Source: Gautieria morchelliformis (lineage: Eukaryota; Basidiomycota; Agaricomycetes; Gomphales; Gomphaceae). Taken from it: a stretch of DNA of 64,000 nt. Under the pieces are notes generated by a model. The model was given only the letters and a program-made list of their open reading frames with translations. It was not told where the DNA came from and made no database searches. The position numbers were made by a program, and so were the translations under genes. Of the stretch, positions 33,343 to 46,035 are shown in pieces. The stretch is taken from contig WHVA01000078.1 in the NCBI GenBank assembly GCA_015179125.1, positions 1-64,000 on the forward strand, read 5' to 3'. Positions within the stretch are counted from its first letter, which is position 1, and the number at the start of each line of letters is the position of its first letter.

Positions 33343-36300
33343 AAAAAAAAAGTTCACGAACCTGATCAATTCAACGGTTCCGACCCCAAGAAGCTTCAGC
33401 CTTTTTTGGTCCAGCTTCAACTCAATTTCCGCGACCTTCCCGACACCTTTTCTGACAATGAGAAAAAGATCAATTACACCCTTTCCTACCTCTGAGGCAC
33501 GGCTCTCGACTATTTCAAATCAGCCCTCATGGACCCCTACGCTGTCATCGACTGGGCAGATGATTTTCCCAACTTTGTTTCTGAACTCTGCAACAACTTT
33601 GGACCTTTTGATATGGAAGCTGATGTGGAAAACGAACTCAATAAGCTTCATATGAAAGACACTCATAAGATAGCTAAATATATCGTCACTTTCTAGCAGC
33701 TTGCTCCTTGAGTCCAAAGCCACACTCTGCCAACAATTTTACATGGGCCTGCCATCCCACATCAAGGATGAAATCGCCCGCATCGGAAAACCCACCAGCC
33801 TGACCAATCTCCACAACCTCACCCAATCCATTGATGCACGCTACTGGGAAAGACATTCCGAGATCGCTCACGAAATCCGCCCAGAGCAAGCACAACAAGT
33901 CTTCCAACAAGATGTCCAATAAAGACAAGAAGAAGACCAACTCCGGAAACACCAACACCGGAAACAACAACAACAGTTCCGGCTCCAACTCCGGCAACCG
34001 GAACTCCACTCCCACACCACGCAACAACCAGGCTTCCAGTTCTAACACCAACGCCCGGAAGACCACTCCCAACCTTTCTGACAAACTCGGGAGGGATGGA
34101 AAACTAACCCCCGCAGAACGCCAGTGTCGCATGGACAACAACCTTTGCCTCTTCTGCAGCAAAGGAGGTCACGTCGCTTGTGAATGCACCCGAGCAACTG
34201 CTTCCGCTGCAAAGGCCAAGGGCCGCGCAGCAAAGACGGAAGAGAAATCCGAAACGACTCCTGCTACGGATGCAAAAAATTAAGCAGCAGTCCTCTGGCC
34301 TCCACACAAGCTGAGGGCTGTGTTGACCCCATTTGTGAAACTAACGAGGTTCAACTCAACATGTCCGCTCTTTTGTCCTCCAACTCCCTCTTGATTCCAC
34401 TCACCTCCAACACAATTTATGCACCTCCTTTTACTGCATTGATCGACTCTGGTTCGACTCATTGCTTCCTCAATTCCGACTTTGTTTTGAAGCACAAGTC
34501 GTAGACCTATCCATCCATTTCACTACTGGGGACAACCATGAAGTTACGTTTTACATTACTCTGCTAGATGCTAGCTGTTCCATTGTACTAGGACACAATT
34601 GGCTCACCCGCTATAATCCGTAATGAACTGGGCATTGGGTCAGATACAGTTCCGTACCCCGGATCAACTTCACTCTATCCTGATGTCATCGGCAAAGATG
34701 GCTCAAGCCTCTCCTGCAACTCCGCTCGTGGACTCAGTTCCGCACTCCGGTCCCCCATTAGCAACTCCGTCCCCCCCTCCACTTGAAGCTCCTTGAATTG
34801 CCCTCATCTCCACCACCGCTTTCCGCATGTTGCAATGACAAGAAGATTCGACTGTTTTTCAGCTTCACCTCTCCAATTCAGCTTCAGTCAAGGCTCGTTC
34901 CACCTCGACTTCCGCTCTGGTTGATGAGCTTAGTTCTGGAAGAATATCACGACTTCCCAGACGTGTTCAATAAGGCCAAAGCCAATAGACCTGCTGATCA
35001 TTGACCTTACGACTTGAAGATAGATTTGGAAGAAGAAGCATCTCCACCCCTGGGACCGATCTACTCTCTTTCGCAAGTGAACTCCAGACTCTCCACGAGT
35101 TCATTGATGAACACCTCAACATGGGCTTCATCCGCCCTTCACTGTCTCTGCACAGCGCTCCGGTCCCTTTTGTCAAAAAGAAGGATGGATCTCTCCGCCT
35201 CTGCGTCGATTTCTGCAGACTTAATGCCCAGGTCTTACCATGACAGAGGACAAGGTCAAGGCAATTCAAGAATGGCTGGAACCCCAACGTGTTAAGGATG
35301 TGCAGTCTTTCCTTGGCTTCGCCAATTTTTACCGGCGTTTCATTTATAACTTTTCCGACATTACTGTTCCACTCACACGTCTCACCAGGAAGGGTGCTCC
35401 ATATAATTTCACTCCGGAATGCCATTCAGCATTCGAAACCCTCAAGGCGGCCTTCACTACGGCTCCTATCCTCAGTTTCTGGATTCCTGATGCCCAACTT
35501 GTACTCGAAACCGACGCTTCCGACTATGCACTAGCTGCCATGCTTTCAATCATTTTACCCAACGACAGAGAAATTCATCCGATCACCTCTCATTCCCGCA
35601 CCTTTCCGCCCTGGAACTCAACTACGGCATCCACAATAAGGAATTCCTTGCGATCTTCGAAGCCTTCAAAATTTGGCGACACTACCTTGAAGGTCCAACT
35701 TATCCAATCAACATTGTCACGGATCATAAAAACCTTGAGTATTTTGAAACTACTAAGATTTTGACTCGCCGTCAAGTCCGTTGGTCTGAATATCTCTCGC
35801 AGTTCAACATGGTGATCCACTTCCACCCCAGAAAGCTTGGAGCAAAACCCAACGCACTCACTAGACATTGGGACGTCTACCCAAAAGAGGGAAGTAGCAA
35901 CTATGCCAGTGTTAACCCACATAACTTCCACTTGGTATTCTCAACCGAGCAGCTGGCATCATCCCTGCATGCCACAGCATTGCAATTTCTGCTACTCCAC
36001 ACCTCTATCATCATGGACACCGAGTCTCTCCATTCTGACATCCATTCCACACTCCATTCCAACCCCATCTCTGCACCCCACCTCGATACCCCAACCAGTC
36101 CTGGATGGTCCCTCAATTCCGACAGATTCCTCCACTACAAGTCCCAAATCTACATTCCAGATATCAATGATCTACGACTCCGCGTACTCCAGCAAAGCCA
36201 CGATCATCCGCTCTCAGGACACCAAGGCCAAAACAAGACCCCCAACCTCATCCGACGTACTTACACTTGGCCACTCCTCCGCATGATGGTCCAAGACTAC

Positions 36301-37596
36301 TGCAAGTCATGCACCACCTGTATGCATGCCAAGCCTCAAGGTCACAAGCCCTATGGCCTCCTGAAGCAACTCCCAATCCCAGAACAACCCTGGAATTCGA
36401 TATCCATGGACTTCATCAAGAAACTTCCTAAGTCATCTGGCTATGATACCATTCTAGTTGTCATTGACCGCCTCACAAAGCAGTCTATCTTTATTCCAAC
36501 CTACGACACTATCACTTCTGCCCAGCTCGCACAGCTCTTCATGCTCCATGTCTTTTCCAAACACAGAATCCCCTCCCATGTCACTTCCGACCGCGGATCA
36601 GAATTCGTGTCCTCTTTCTTCCGCACACTCGGCAAGGCTCTCGACATGAAGCTCCACTTCACTTCCAGTTACCATCCTGAAGGTGACAGCCAAACGGAAC
36701 GTACTAATCAGACCCTCGAGCAGTACCTCCACGTCTATTGCAACTACCGACACAGCAACTGGTCCGACCTTCTTCTGCTCGCGGAATTCACTTACAACAA
36801 TGTGCCTTCTGCTACCACCGGAATTTCGCCCTTCTACACCAACAAGGGGTACCACCCAAATCTCGCCATCCACCCTGAACGCGACCTCGCCTCTGCCAGA
36901 GCCCAAGACTTCGTTGTGGAACTCGATGACCTTCACCAACACCTCTGAGAGTACATATCCGCTGCCCAAAATAGATATCAAACTTCTGCCGATCAGAAAT
37001 GTCTTCCACAACCGGCATTCAAAATAGGTGACAAAGTCTTTGTCAAAGCTGAAAACTTCCACACCACTCGCCCCTCGAAGAAGGTCTCTGAAAAATACCT
37101 TGGCCCTTATGAGATCATTGCTAAGGCTGACTCTCAGACTTCCTGACAATATACGCGCAGTACATCTGGTATTCCATGTCTCTACGCTTGAACCCTCAGT
37201 TCCGAATACAATTCCGAATTGAGAACAACCTCCGCCTCCGCCTGTTATCATCAACAGAGAACCGGAATATGAGATTTCGGAAATCCTCAACTCCAAGCTA
37301 GACAAGCGATACTGTTGTCAACTCCAGTACCTAGTCAAGTGGGCAGGCTATGAAAACACCAATGAAGAGACTTCCTGGAGTTCCGCCATGGAACTCGACC
37401 ACGCTTCCGAACTCGTCTCTGATTTCCACAAGGTATACCCTGCCAAGCCTGGACCCCTCCTCGCACACTAAGTCACTCCGACACCTCCGCCATTCTATTC
37501 TACTTTCACTCCTTAAGTCACAAGTTAAATCCCATTATTAATTCCGCTCATCTATTCCCACGTTCCAAGAAATTATTCTACAAGTTATTCCCACCC

Positions 37597-38760
37597 CTAG
37601 TCTTCTTCCACACTGTTGTCACCACCAAAACCAGCCCAATCATCTGCCTCCGGCTCCTCCACAGTTCCGCCGATCCCATGGTCCTCCACGAACCTCATGA
37701 TGTCCTGCACCTCATCGTCCGACACTTCCACCACCGCCTCCAAGTCCTCTGTCTCTTGCATCCACCGCAGTTCTGCGACCACCTGGTCCAAGTGGTCCTC
37801 GAATGCCCCAAGGCGATCAGCGACCGCGCTGTAGAAGTTATGCTGCATTCGCAACTTCTGCTCCCCTTGCTGGAGCAGTCCCCAGAGTGACCATGCGATA
37901 TCCAGGAGTGGATCCGTGGTCCACTCCTGCCCAGTTACCCCACTTCCGCTTGCCTCCGGCCCCTCCTGAGCCGCCCTTGCCTTGGCTGCCCAGGACAGAG
38001 GCTTCTCTGGCCCCACTTCTGACCCTCCAGTTTTCTTCTGCTTGGTTGACACCCAGGCCTTGAGCCCATCCACCACGCATGCCTTCTTTATGTCCTCCAG
38101 TTGCAGGCCGTAGCCTTCCCAGCCAAGTCCCAGATGCAGGGCAGGCTGCGCTCCTGGCATCCCTGGCAGCTTGGCTGCTGTGGGTTGTCATCCTCCAGCG
38201 CCAACCTCTTAACCCCCGCCCAGTGTGCCTCCTTCCGACGATTCTTCTCCTCCTGCGCCGTGCACCATTCCACAGTGGCTTTCCCTTTGCCCTTGTTCTT
38301 GGGCTTAGGCGTTTCTTCCAGAGTATCTTCCGATGGAGTTTCACTCTGCACGGAGATCTCCTCCACGTTGGCAAACTTTTTCTGTTCCAACAGTCAGACT
38401 ACCCTACCGAATGGACTGTGGGACTTACCTTCGCAGCTGCTCGCTCCTTTTCCACCATGGCCGCCTTTTCCATGGATGCTTTTTCTGCAGCAGCTTGCTC
38501 TTCCACAAGTTTTTCCGCCACTTCTTCGGCCTCCCGCTCTTCATGCTCACTCTCGAGCCGCTTGAGCTCCCACTCCCACTCCAGGCATTCGCGCTCCTCA
38601 TGGTCCTTGCACTCTTGTTCGAGCCCTTGTTTTTCACGCTCTTCACGCTCCTGATCTTCATGCTTTTTGCACTCAGCCTCCTTCCACTGCACCAGGAGTT
38701 TTTCTAACTCCTCAGAAGGAAGTTCCGATATGTCTACTAGCATCATGATGGTAGCAAGAA
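37597..38760 (-). other. Antisense open region in the 3' part of E3
   Basis: Minus-strand open stretches at 37597-38160, 38088-38390 and 38399-38760 lie between chromodomain and LTR. The rightmost is a long Glu/Lys/Arg coiled coil (for example SEELEKLLVQWKEAECKKHE). The middle one ends with a Cys cluster (CQGCQERSLPC), which recalls the Cys-rich part of Zn2Cys6-like proteins. The leftmost is acidic at its end. Each is described on its own. The region belongs to the fossil and its role is unknown. Confidence 0.45.
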
Positions 38761-38863
38761 AAGATTCGCACGTTCCACCTATCTTTCGAACTCTGCCAAC
38801 TTTGTTCCAAGTCACGTGACCTGGTACCTGGTCTCGTGGGGCTCGACCTTGAAGGGGAGATAC

Positions 38864-39554
38864 TGTTATGACCATGCCGCTCAACCATCTTTGCCACCTC
38901 TGCAACACCTCCGCAACACCTCCGACTCTATTCCGCATCCTCCACACCCTTTGACCTCGACCCCTTGTTCTTCAGTACCCCTGGTCGACTCCATTCATCG
39001 GCCTCCGAGCTCAACCCTTAGCACAGCAAGATACCATTTCCGGATTTCCATTTGTTCCTCTGTCCATTAGACTTATGCACCCTTTGTCCTTTTGTTCTTA
39101 CTCTACCCTGCACCCCCTTGTTGTCCCCTTGTTCCGCATTAGTTACTTACCCCATATGTCTATCTGATTTCCACTCCCTCTGGGATTTGCTCAGTACTAC
39201 CCTATTACCTGTTGTCTCAGCTCTTTGTATAAAACCCCGCATGTATGTCTGCATTTCTGCAATCAGATAATTGACTTTGATACGTGAGCTCCCTCGCACT
39301 ATCTCCTGTTCTTAGCACAGCGAGTCTTGCAAGCTCTGTTCCTCTCTCTGCCTTCAACACTCTGTCCTCCACCTCTTCCAACCTCTGTTCTCCGACCTCT
39401 GACTCTCGACACTCCAACTCTCGATCTCCGCCTCCTCCAACCTCTGGAACTCAAATCCAAAATACCTAGGATGATAGTTCATCAGGGGTGCAACACATAA
39501 GTTGAAGCCACTGTCCTTTCCAGTTCCGATCTCTGGGATTTCCAATACGTAATA
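38864..39554 (+). repeat. LTR-C, 3' LTR of E3
   Basis: It begins TGTTATGACC and ends near TACGTAATA. It aligns in reverse with the LTR at 20188-20839 (shared block around GTGGCTTCAACTTAT and the TTTTATA box region near 39228). Confidence 0.8.
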
Positions 39555-40360
39555 AGGTACTGCTCTAGCTCTTGATTGAGTCACTCTGTCTGTCAATCAG
39601 TCTGCGGGTGGTACGCCGTGGATGCTGCAATGTGAATGCCCAGGAGGTGATAAAGCTTGCGAGTGAATTCACAAACAAACTGGACCCCGCAATCTGACAC
39701 CACTGTTCGCGGGAGGCCATGCGGCTTCCAGACATGGTGTAGGAAAAGTCACGCTGCTCCAGCTGCAGTGATGATGATGTTGGTGGGGATGAAGTGTGCC
39801 CGCTTGGAGACTGAATCCACTACATTCATCACAGTATCGTAGCCATGTGTGTTGGGCAGTTCCACAATGAAGTCAACACTGATCATGTCCCAGCAAGCTT
39901 CAGGGACAGGGAGTGGATGGAGTTCACCAAGGGCTGGCTGCCTTTGTGCCTTTGTTCACAGGCACAAATCGCACATCTTAGAGTACTCACTAATATACCG
40001 CAACATGTGGGGCCACCAATAATTTCGTGAGATGAGCTCAAGGGTCTTCCATCCCCAAGGATGACCAGCGACACGTGAATTGGGTGACAATTCGTTGCCT
40101 GAGGTCCTGGACATCTGGAACGTACACTTTACCTTGGAATGTGAGCAGCCCATCCATCTCAGCCCACTCTGCAGACACCAGCGATTTCCCACCCAACTCT
40201 TGCAGCTTCTTGACTGCCCCTGCGACCTCATCCTCCAATGACCCATCTCCAAACGCCCGTTTCACGTCGCAAATAATCCCACATTCTTCCCCCACCAGGG
40301 TGAGCCCCTCCAGGGCGTGAACAATGAACAGCTCAATGATAGAATGTAGAAGCAAGTATG
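39555..40360 (-). mobile_element. Minus-strand Gypsy integrase fragment (E6)
   Basis: Minus-strand translation shows the zinc-binding N-terminal part of an integrase (YWWPHMLRYI and a following C-x2-C) and the catalytic core around 39600-39900 (SVDFIVELP). It runs directly up to the end of the E3 LTR. It is a different lineage from E1 and E3 and could be the other half of the minus-strand piece at 31827-33342. It is broken, with several breaks. Confidence 0.65.
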
Positions 40361-40619
40361 GACAATAACTCTACTATATTATTATATATGGTTGATGGAT
40401 ATGATTAGATATGTTTAAACTAATATGCATGTATAGTACAAAGATATATAATTATTGATGTTTGGACAATAGGGTATACACCTTTTCCTGGGGGAGCTGC
40501 AGACTATGAGAAAGATTTTTAGGGTTAGGATTAAGGATGTTTTACAGGTTCTGGCAACTGTCTCAATTGTGATATATTTTATGAGATATAGATTAGCTAA
40601 GGTAGATATACATATATAT

Positions 40620-41145
40620 GACAGTTATAAACATCTGCCATAGTGTATCACATCCATAGTTGTTCAACCCAGTCTGCAGCCAAAATGGTTGTCAGGCAGG
40701 AGGTGGTATCTCTCTGTGATGATCACTAGGTCTTCCACCACACAAGCTGATAGTACTTTTAGAATCATATCTAGCAGGGAGATGGGCCTGTATGCCCCTG
40801 GTACCATGTAATCTGCTTTCCTGGGCTTTCGGAGGACCCTGGTGATCAAGACTCTCTATTCTGCCAGGTATACTCCTAGCTCAAAGGCTGCATGGAAAAG
40901 AAGGCCTATATAGGGTAGGAGAGTGTCAATGAATTGTTTGATGAGTACATTTGGAATACTGCACTCTCCAGGAGCTTTGAAAGGGTTGAGCTTGCCCACT
41001 GCTCTTCTTATCTGCTCATCTGTCACAGGCTTGTACTTGAAGGTGGGGCTGGGATATATGTGGTCTGTTGGCACTCTGATCCAGCTGCTGAGTTTGGAAA
41101 AAATGTGTCGAACAATAGGTCTGTCTTCAAGTCTCAAGTCATGAT
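40620..41145 (-). mobile_element. LINE (non-LTR retrotransposon) reverse-transcriptase fragment
   Basis: Two consecutive minus-strand blocks carry LINE reverse-transcriptase motifs. 40856-41137 has the region GKLNPFKAPGECSIPNVL (the K-x-P-G-D/E-x2-P-N signature). 40664-40849 has PGAYRPISLLDMILKV and HFGCRLG. A stop and frame change lie just past 40664, although the TTMDVIHY-like sequence continues to about 40625. Endonuclease, the rest of the RT and the 3' end are absent. It fits the jockey/Tad-like group common in basidiomycetes. Confidence 0.8.
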
Positions 41146-42304
41146 ATTTGAAGCCATCATCACCGTGATTGCTTTTTATGTTATTTTATATATATATATT
41201 ATATCTGATTTTTCATCTTTTGTGGCCACACCCTATGTAGAACATGTGCCTATTGCTTTTGGCATATCTGTGTATACTCATGCACATCAACACTGTATGG
41301 TGCTTGCATGGAGTTTAAATATACTCTGCTCATACAACAGGAATGTCACAATACACCCAATCCACATGATGGACACTGGTCTTCCTCAGTTTAAACTCAT
41401 TTTAAAGTCATGCTAGACACCTCCATGCATGCTCATTACAATAGGGTCTTGCATACTCCTGCCTGGCAGGGTGTTTGAGGCGGTCATGGGCTTATGACCT
41501 TCGCACTATAGGGTGTATATGGGCCAAGTCAGCACACAGCCTAGGTGTGTGTGGGAGAGACTTCCTCATCATATTTCTCTTCGCATGCTGTGACAGCACT
41601 CCACAGGTGGAACAGAGTACATTTCTCAATGATGGTGTGGTATTGGTATGGACCAGACACTGACACCCATATCCTGGATCATAGGACAGGCTGCTGCCTG
41701 TGATGAATGGTGACCATCATTATGGATGCTATATTTGTGAATGTGCATGTTGGAGTGTTAGTTGGCACTGATGCATCATGAGCCCTGATGTAAGATGGCC
41801 TGGTGCATAAGAATGTGATAGTGGTATGGTATGCCTCATAGCTTTACAAATAACATAACTGAACATATCTTCAGACCAGGTTAGGATCCCAGGCGCATGC
41901 ATGCAGTTCCTTTCTGTGCACTCAGCTGGGCCCATCCCTCCAGATTCCTCAAGATGCAATTTTCCAACCGGCACACAATGAACTGACTCCCAACATCAAT
42001 AGACGAGTGGTACATTCATGAAGCAAAGTAATAACAAATTACAAACAAAGGTAAATTCGAAGCATCACAGCATACATATATATGTATAGATCTCCTATTT
42101 TTATAACTTTTATGGTGACCAATTGCAAAGTGCTGCAATAGATTAGAAAGGTGAAAATGGGATGGTTGATGTAAGTCACTGCATCTTGATTGCTGCAGGT
42201 TTTCTATTGGAATTGTGGCCAGGATGCATTAGCTTGTATGTTATCCTTAAGCCTCTGCCATTCTTCCAGATCCTACCAAGCTATTAATCATCACCTGATG
42301 GAGA
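41146..42304. other. No gene seen
   Basis: AT-rich sequence with short TA-dinucleotide runs (near 41190-41205 and 42070). It may include more degenerate LINE sequence on its left side. No convincing coding frame was found. Confidence 0.4.
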
Positions 42305-42310
42305 CTCAAA

Positions 42311-44049
42311 TCACTCACTGGACACAACAGGCGCTAGTTCTACATCTCCAGAATATCCAGTTTCCCTAGGGAACTCCTCTAACTCTATCCCAGCTGACCT
42401 TGCCTCTTCCAACTCCTGGCTTTCCTGATCACCCACATTGTTTTGAAAGGTCTCCGCACCAAAAGCATGTGGGTTCCCAAATTCAGCCACTATAGCATTG
42501 TGAACACTTTGGCTGGCCACTTGGATGGTGGAGAATAAAAGACTGAATGATGAGGGGTGATTAAGTTGAGAGTGTCTCTCTCTGAGAGCTAGGTGAAAAT
42601 GGCAGATCATAATTGCTGACAGGCTGTACATGCACTGTTAGTACAATCACAGGTCTTTCTCACTGAAAATATACCTGTTCTGAAGAGGGCCTAAGATGCC
42701 ATTAAGGCTTGGCTTTGTATAGCAAAGGAACTGAAATTAGCCATTTTTACTATCAAGATCAATGTCTTACATACCCTCAATACCTGAAATGTAAAAGAAG
42801 ACAGAGTAAGCTCTCAAAGCTTAACAGGTTTATAAGCAACAAGACCTTAGATGTGATAGCATTAGCTACACTAATGGTAAGCACAAATCTGAATATAAAT
42901 CAGATATATGAAATATCAAAGGAATAATACTCCATACCCATATCTAACAAAGCCTTGCCTAGGAATTGTGATAACATATAAGCAATATAGTGTATACTCA
43001 CCTTGGTAAATCAGTAGAGTAAGGAGTGAGTTCTGATATGGAATTTCCACTCTCTGCTGAAGCCTCAGGGCTTGAATTGAGCTCAGAATGGTTGCTATCA
43101 CAACTCCAGTGTCAAAAAGGATTACAGTAACATCACTGATGGTGGCCACTGTCAAAAGTATTCAGAGACAAATCAGGCAAATACAGGCCCCAATCTTACT
43201 CCTGTAGAATTTGTTAGTATAGATCTAAGCAGAAAGTCCTAGTCAGTACTCACAAAGTCAATCTATTCAATTGTGAACTGGTGATATTGCAGTTGCCCCA
43301 AACAGACTGGTACTATATCCAGTGAAATGAGTTTATGCTATTTATATGAAGTCTACACAGGGACATACCACTTCGGTGATAATAGTACCAAGAATAAGCA
43401 GCCCAAGAACACCCAAAACTCTTTGATTCTGAAGGGAAATAGCATAGGTGCGAGCTAGCAGTAGGCCTAGAAAAGTAATTGTGTTGATCTTTCTACTTGA
43501 GAAATCTATGGGTATAATCCCTCACCCTGTACTCCAATGAGAGAAAGAATGGCACAAGTAGCCCCGAGGTGATTGATTGCATTACATTTCCTCCAAGTAT
43601 ATGAGTCTCTAGGTTGCTTTTGCATGAGGAATTAAAGTCATACTAGATGCTCATTCAAATCAGTAGGTGTGTTACACATGAGAACCATAGATGTAATGCA
43701 CCTCAGCAGAAATGTTAGATAAGTTAACATATATCCCAACAAGAAAAAAAACCAAGGGCATGTAACGAGCAAGTAAATAGAGAATGGTGCCGATCATGAC
43801 GGTCTTGCACCAAATGTTGCTGATCTCAGATGGCAGTGTGAGAAGCGTGTCGAAGAAGAGTAGTGCTGTGCAACAAAGTATGGAAGTCGTGGAATTAGAC
43901 GGGACATGTACACATACCAATCGCTGCGAAGACGGCAGAGTTGATCGCAAATCTAGTTGAGGTAAGTTGTTTTGCATCGCACTCAATGTAGTAAGTACGG
44001 ACCTGTCTAATAGTACCTGGATAACAGTCGAGGCGTCCGCCTGAGACAT
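42311..44049 (-). CDS. DUF6533-like multi-pass membrane protein
   Basis: Protein-like exon blocks on the minus strand follow the layout of the basidiomycete DUF6533 family. The blocks are: N-terminal TYYIECDAKQL; a first membrane block (ALLFFDTLLTLPSEISNIW, then hydrophobic) near 43780-43870; NHLGATCAILSLIGVQ near 43530-43590; LLLARTYAISLQNQRVLGV near 43400-43470; a membrane block (TISDVTVILFDTGVVIA) near 43015-43150; and a final exon to the stop at 42311 with a soluble acidic tail. Introns are short with GT...AG. The start is uncertain: the ATG at 44049 and the next block are offset by a segment too short to be a normal intron. One downstream junction could also not be resolved, so the gene may be damaged. 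Function of the family is unknown. Confidence 0.6.
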
Positions 44050-44834
44050 GATATAAGAGAGAAAAACGGGAATGCAGACGAGGGACTAAGTTTTGCGTAG
44101 CGATGTGCCAGGGGTTGGAGTAGCAGATCGCGAAGGTGTATATATAAGATTCTGGCCATGGGTGCTGCCAGGTCAGCAGATATTCATAGCATCCTAGATC
44201 AGTGCCGAAGCATGGCACAACTTGCAAGGTGGGTGGTCTGATGAACGAACATTCTATGTAAAAGAATTAACGTTAGCAATACAACGTCGAGGCATCAGTT
44301 AGCCGGGCACGGGCGAGTAATTGACGCTTGGGTTCTTGGGAGGAATTGGTCATTACATCCGATATGCCTGGGGGGAATGGTCCCCAAGGTCCATATAAAC
44401 TTGTCATGTAGGCACACTGGGCACTCATTGACGACTCACAGTGCAGTGTCAGCCTAACACCACATGAAACCAACTGCGACCCAGCTCACTGATGTGTATC
44501 AAGATGTCACGTAACCGGTGTGTTCCATATAAAGAGGGGAACATGAAGAAGCGAGGTGATAAGAGAGATATAGGCTGTTCAGCTCCATGCCCAGAGTTGG
44601 CACTTGGCTGTAATTCTATAGCGATGTTGGATAAGCTCATATCAGCTCGTGTCAACTTGTTGCTGGATATGGGGGCACGAGACATTTCTCATTTTGGTGG
44701 CATGTGCTGTACGACGTGAGAAGAGATCGTATGAAGAGACTATCGAATTTAAACATAGAGCACAACGACATGGTAAGCGCGATATTCGGTGTATCGGATG
44801 TGACGGTCACTGATGTAGAGTAGTGCCTGGGAGT
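44050..44834. other. Intergenic, no gene seen
   Basis: Only short frames without motif. The left part is likely the promoter of the DUF6533-like gene. The right part leads into the minisatellite-bearing repeat. Confidence 0.4.
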
Positions 44835-45250
44835 CAGACGCCGGCTGTTGTAAAGTACAACCGGTTGTAAACTACATGTACAACCTGTTGTAAACTACAC
44901 GCGTATTCTAATCAGACACACATGCCTGCGCCTCCACATACGGATCACCTGAACCGTCCCTCGTCGCTCGACGGTGCACAGGCACCGTACGCCGCGGCTC
45001 GCCTCATGGTGCACAAGAACCGTACGTCGCCGCTAGCCTCACGGTGCACAGGCACTGTCCGTCGCCTGCCAGTACGGTGCACAAGAACCGTACGCCGCCG
45101 CTCGCCTCAGGGTGCACCGGAACCGTCCGTCGCATCTCCGCTCACAGTGCACATGCACCGCCGTACGCAACGTCCACTTACGGTGCACAGGCGCCGTCCG
45201 TCGCCTCTCGGCTCACGGTGCACATGTACCGACCGCCGACCCCGCCGCGC
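44835..45250 (+). repeat. Minisatellite-bearing repeat element, copy A
   Basis: The head of about 130 bases starts CAGACGCCGGCTGTTG and contains two 23-base repeats built on TACAACC(G/T)GTTGTAAAC (palindrome ACAACCGGTTGT). It is followed by eight tandem units starting at 44971, 45006, 45041, 45074, 45109, 45144, 45180 and 45215 (period 33-36), each centred on ACGGTGCAC plus an inverted ACCGT. A second copy in inverted orientation is at 57060-57594. Open frames across it are by-products of the repeat. Nature unknown. Confidence 0.8.
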
Positions 45251-45479
45251 CGCCGACAGCCGCTTCCGCTTCGACAGCGGCGGCCCCTCGTCCCGCCGCG
45301 CCTCCCCTCCAGCCCGCTCGAGCTCCGCGCACGCTTCCGCACCGCACGCCCGCGGCTGCTGCCACAACCGTCAGTCACGCGCCACACACGCTGCACCCAC
45401 GCACCTCGCCACGCTCCCGTCCGTCCTCCACCCGCTGTCCCCGTCCCCCTCTCCGCGCGCCCCCCCCCCCCCCCCCTCC

Positions 45480-45985
45480 CTCCGCGTCGATCAAGGCCGC
45501 CCCCTCATCCTGCCGCCCCCAGTCCGCGAAGCCACCCCACGTATATTCACCCCTACCGCCTTGCCCAGTCCACCTTGATTGTCCCGCGCTGCACGTGCAC
45601 TTGCGGTGAGCACGCGTGTGTGCGGGGTGTGTGTGACGTTGCGTACCTTTGCGCGACGACGTACACATCCGCTGTCCGCCATATCTTGCTCCTAGCAGCG
45701 CGCGTCGCGCAAAGGGCATCTCAGGGTCAGCGAGCAGCGCAGCGACAGGCACGTACGAGGGCGGGTTCACGTTCAGCGGGATCACGCTCGAGAACAGCAG
45801 ATGTATCCCCGCCCGCGTATCCCCGGGATGATCGTCTGCCGGACATAGTGCATAGTGCGCATGTATACATACATAGGTCAGCGCGCCAATACACACATTG
45901 TTTGGCACCCCCCGGAAACGTACCTCAGGAGAGTCGTCGGCACTAGTTCTGACACCAGGTTTCTCAATATGTAACAATGCCATGT
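45480..45985 (-). pseudogene. Relic of an FCP1-like CTD phosphatase (BRCT region)
   Basis: Minus-strand pieces resemble the BRCT-containing C-terminal part of fungal FCP1, the RNA polymerase II CTD phosphatase. GIHLLFSSVIPLNV lies near 45800. A block near 45670 can be read as WRTADVYVVAQ, and after a candidate short intron RGTIKVDWARR lies near 45580. In-frame stops follow directly, and the expected tryptophan-rich end is scrambled. The phosphatase domain is absent. A run of about 20 C lies just left at 45459-45477. The identification rests on motif memory only. Confidence 0.4.
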
Positions 45986-46035
45986 ACTATGCGAGCTGAT
46001 GGCATGCCCGGCATAGATGTACCAACCTTTAGGAC

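Larger units (their letters stand above)
33343..39554 (+). mobile_element. Ty3/Gypsy chromodomain fossil, element E3
   Basis: Parts: gag about 33343-34280 with a CCHC knuckle (CLFCSKGGHVACEC) near 34145, aspartic protease about 34425-34640 (LIDSGSTHCF), reverse transcriptase about 34920-35400, RNase H about 35500-35800, integrase about 36130-36960, chromodomain about 37240-37460 (YLVKWAGYE), a 1.2 kb region open on the opposite strand, purine tract 38851-38863, 3' LTR 38864-39554. No 5' LTR is present. It is broken, with more than ten visible breaks. It belongs to the same family as the minus-strand fossil at 19135-20839. Confidence 0.9.

Noticed and set aside
45459-45477. Run of about 20 C as a structural element
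   Set aside because: Single homopolymer. Possible sequencing or replication slippage, with no supporting context.
44922-45578. Plus-strand open frame of 218 codons
   Set aside because: It translates the 35-bp minisatellite units and a GC-rich flank. No protein-like character beyond the repeat.
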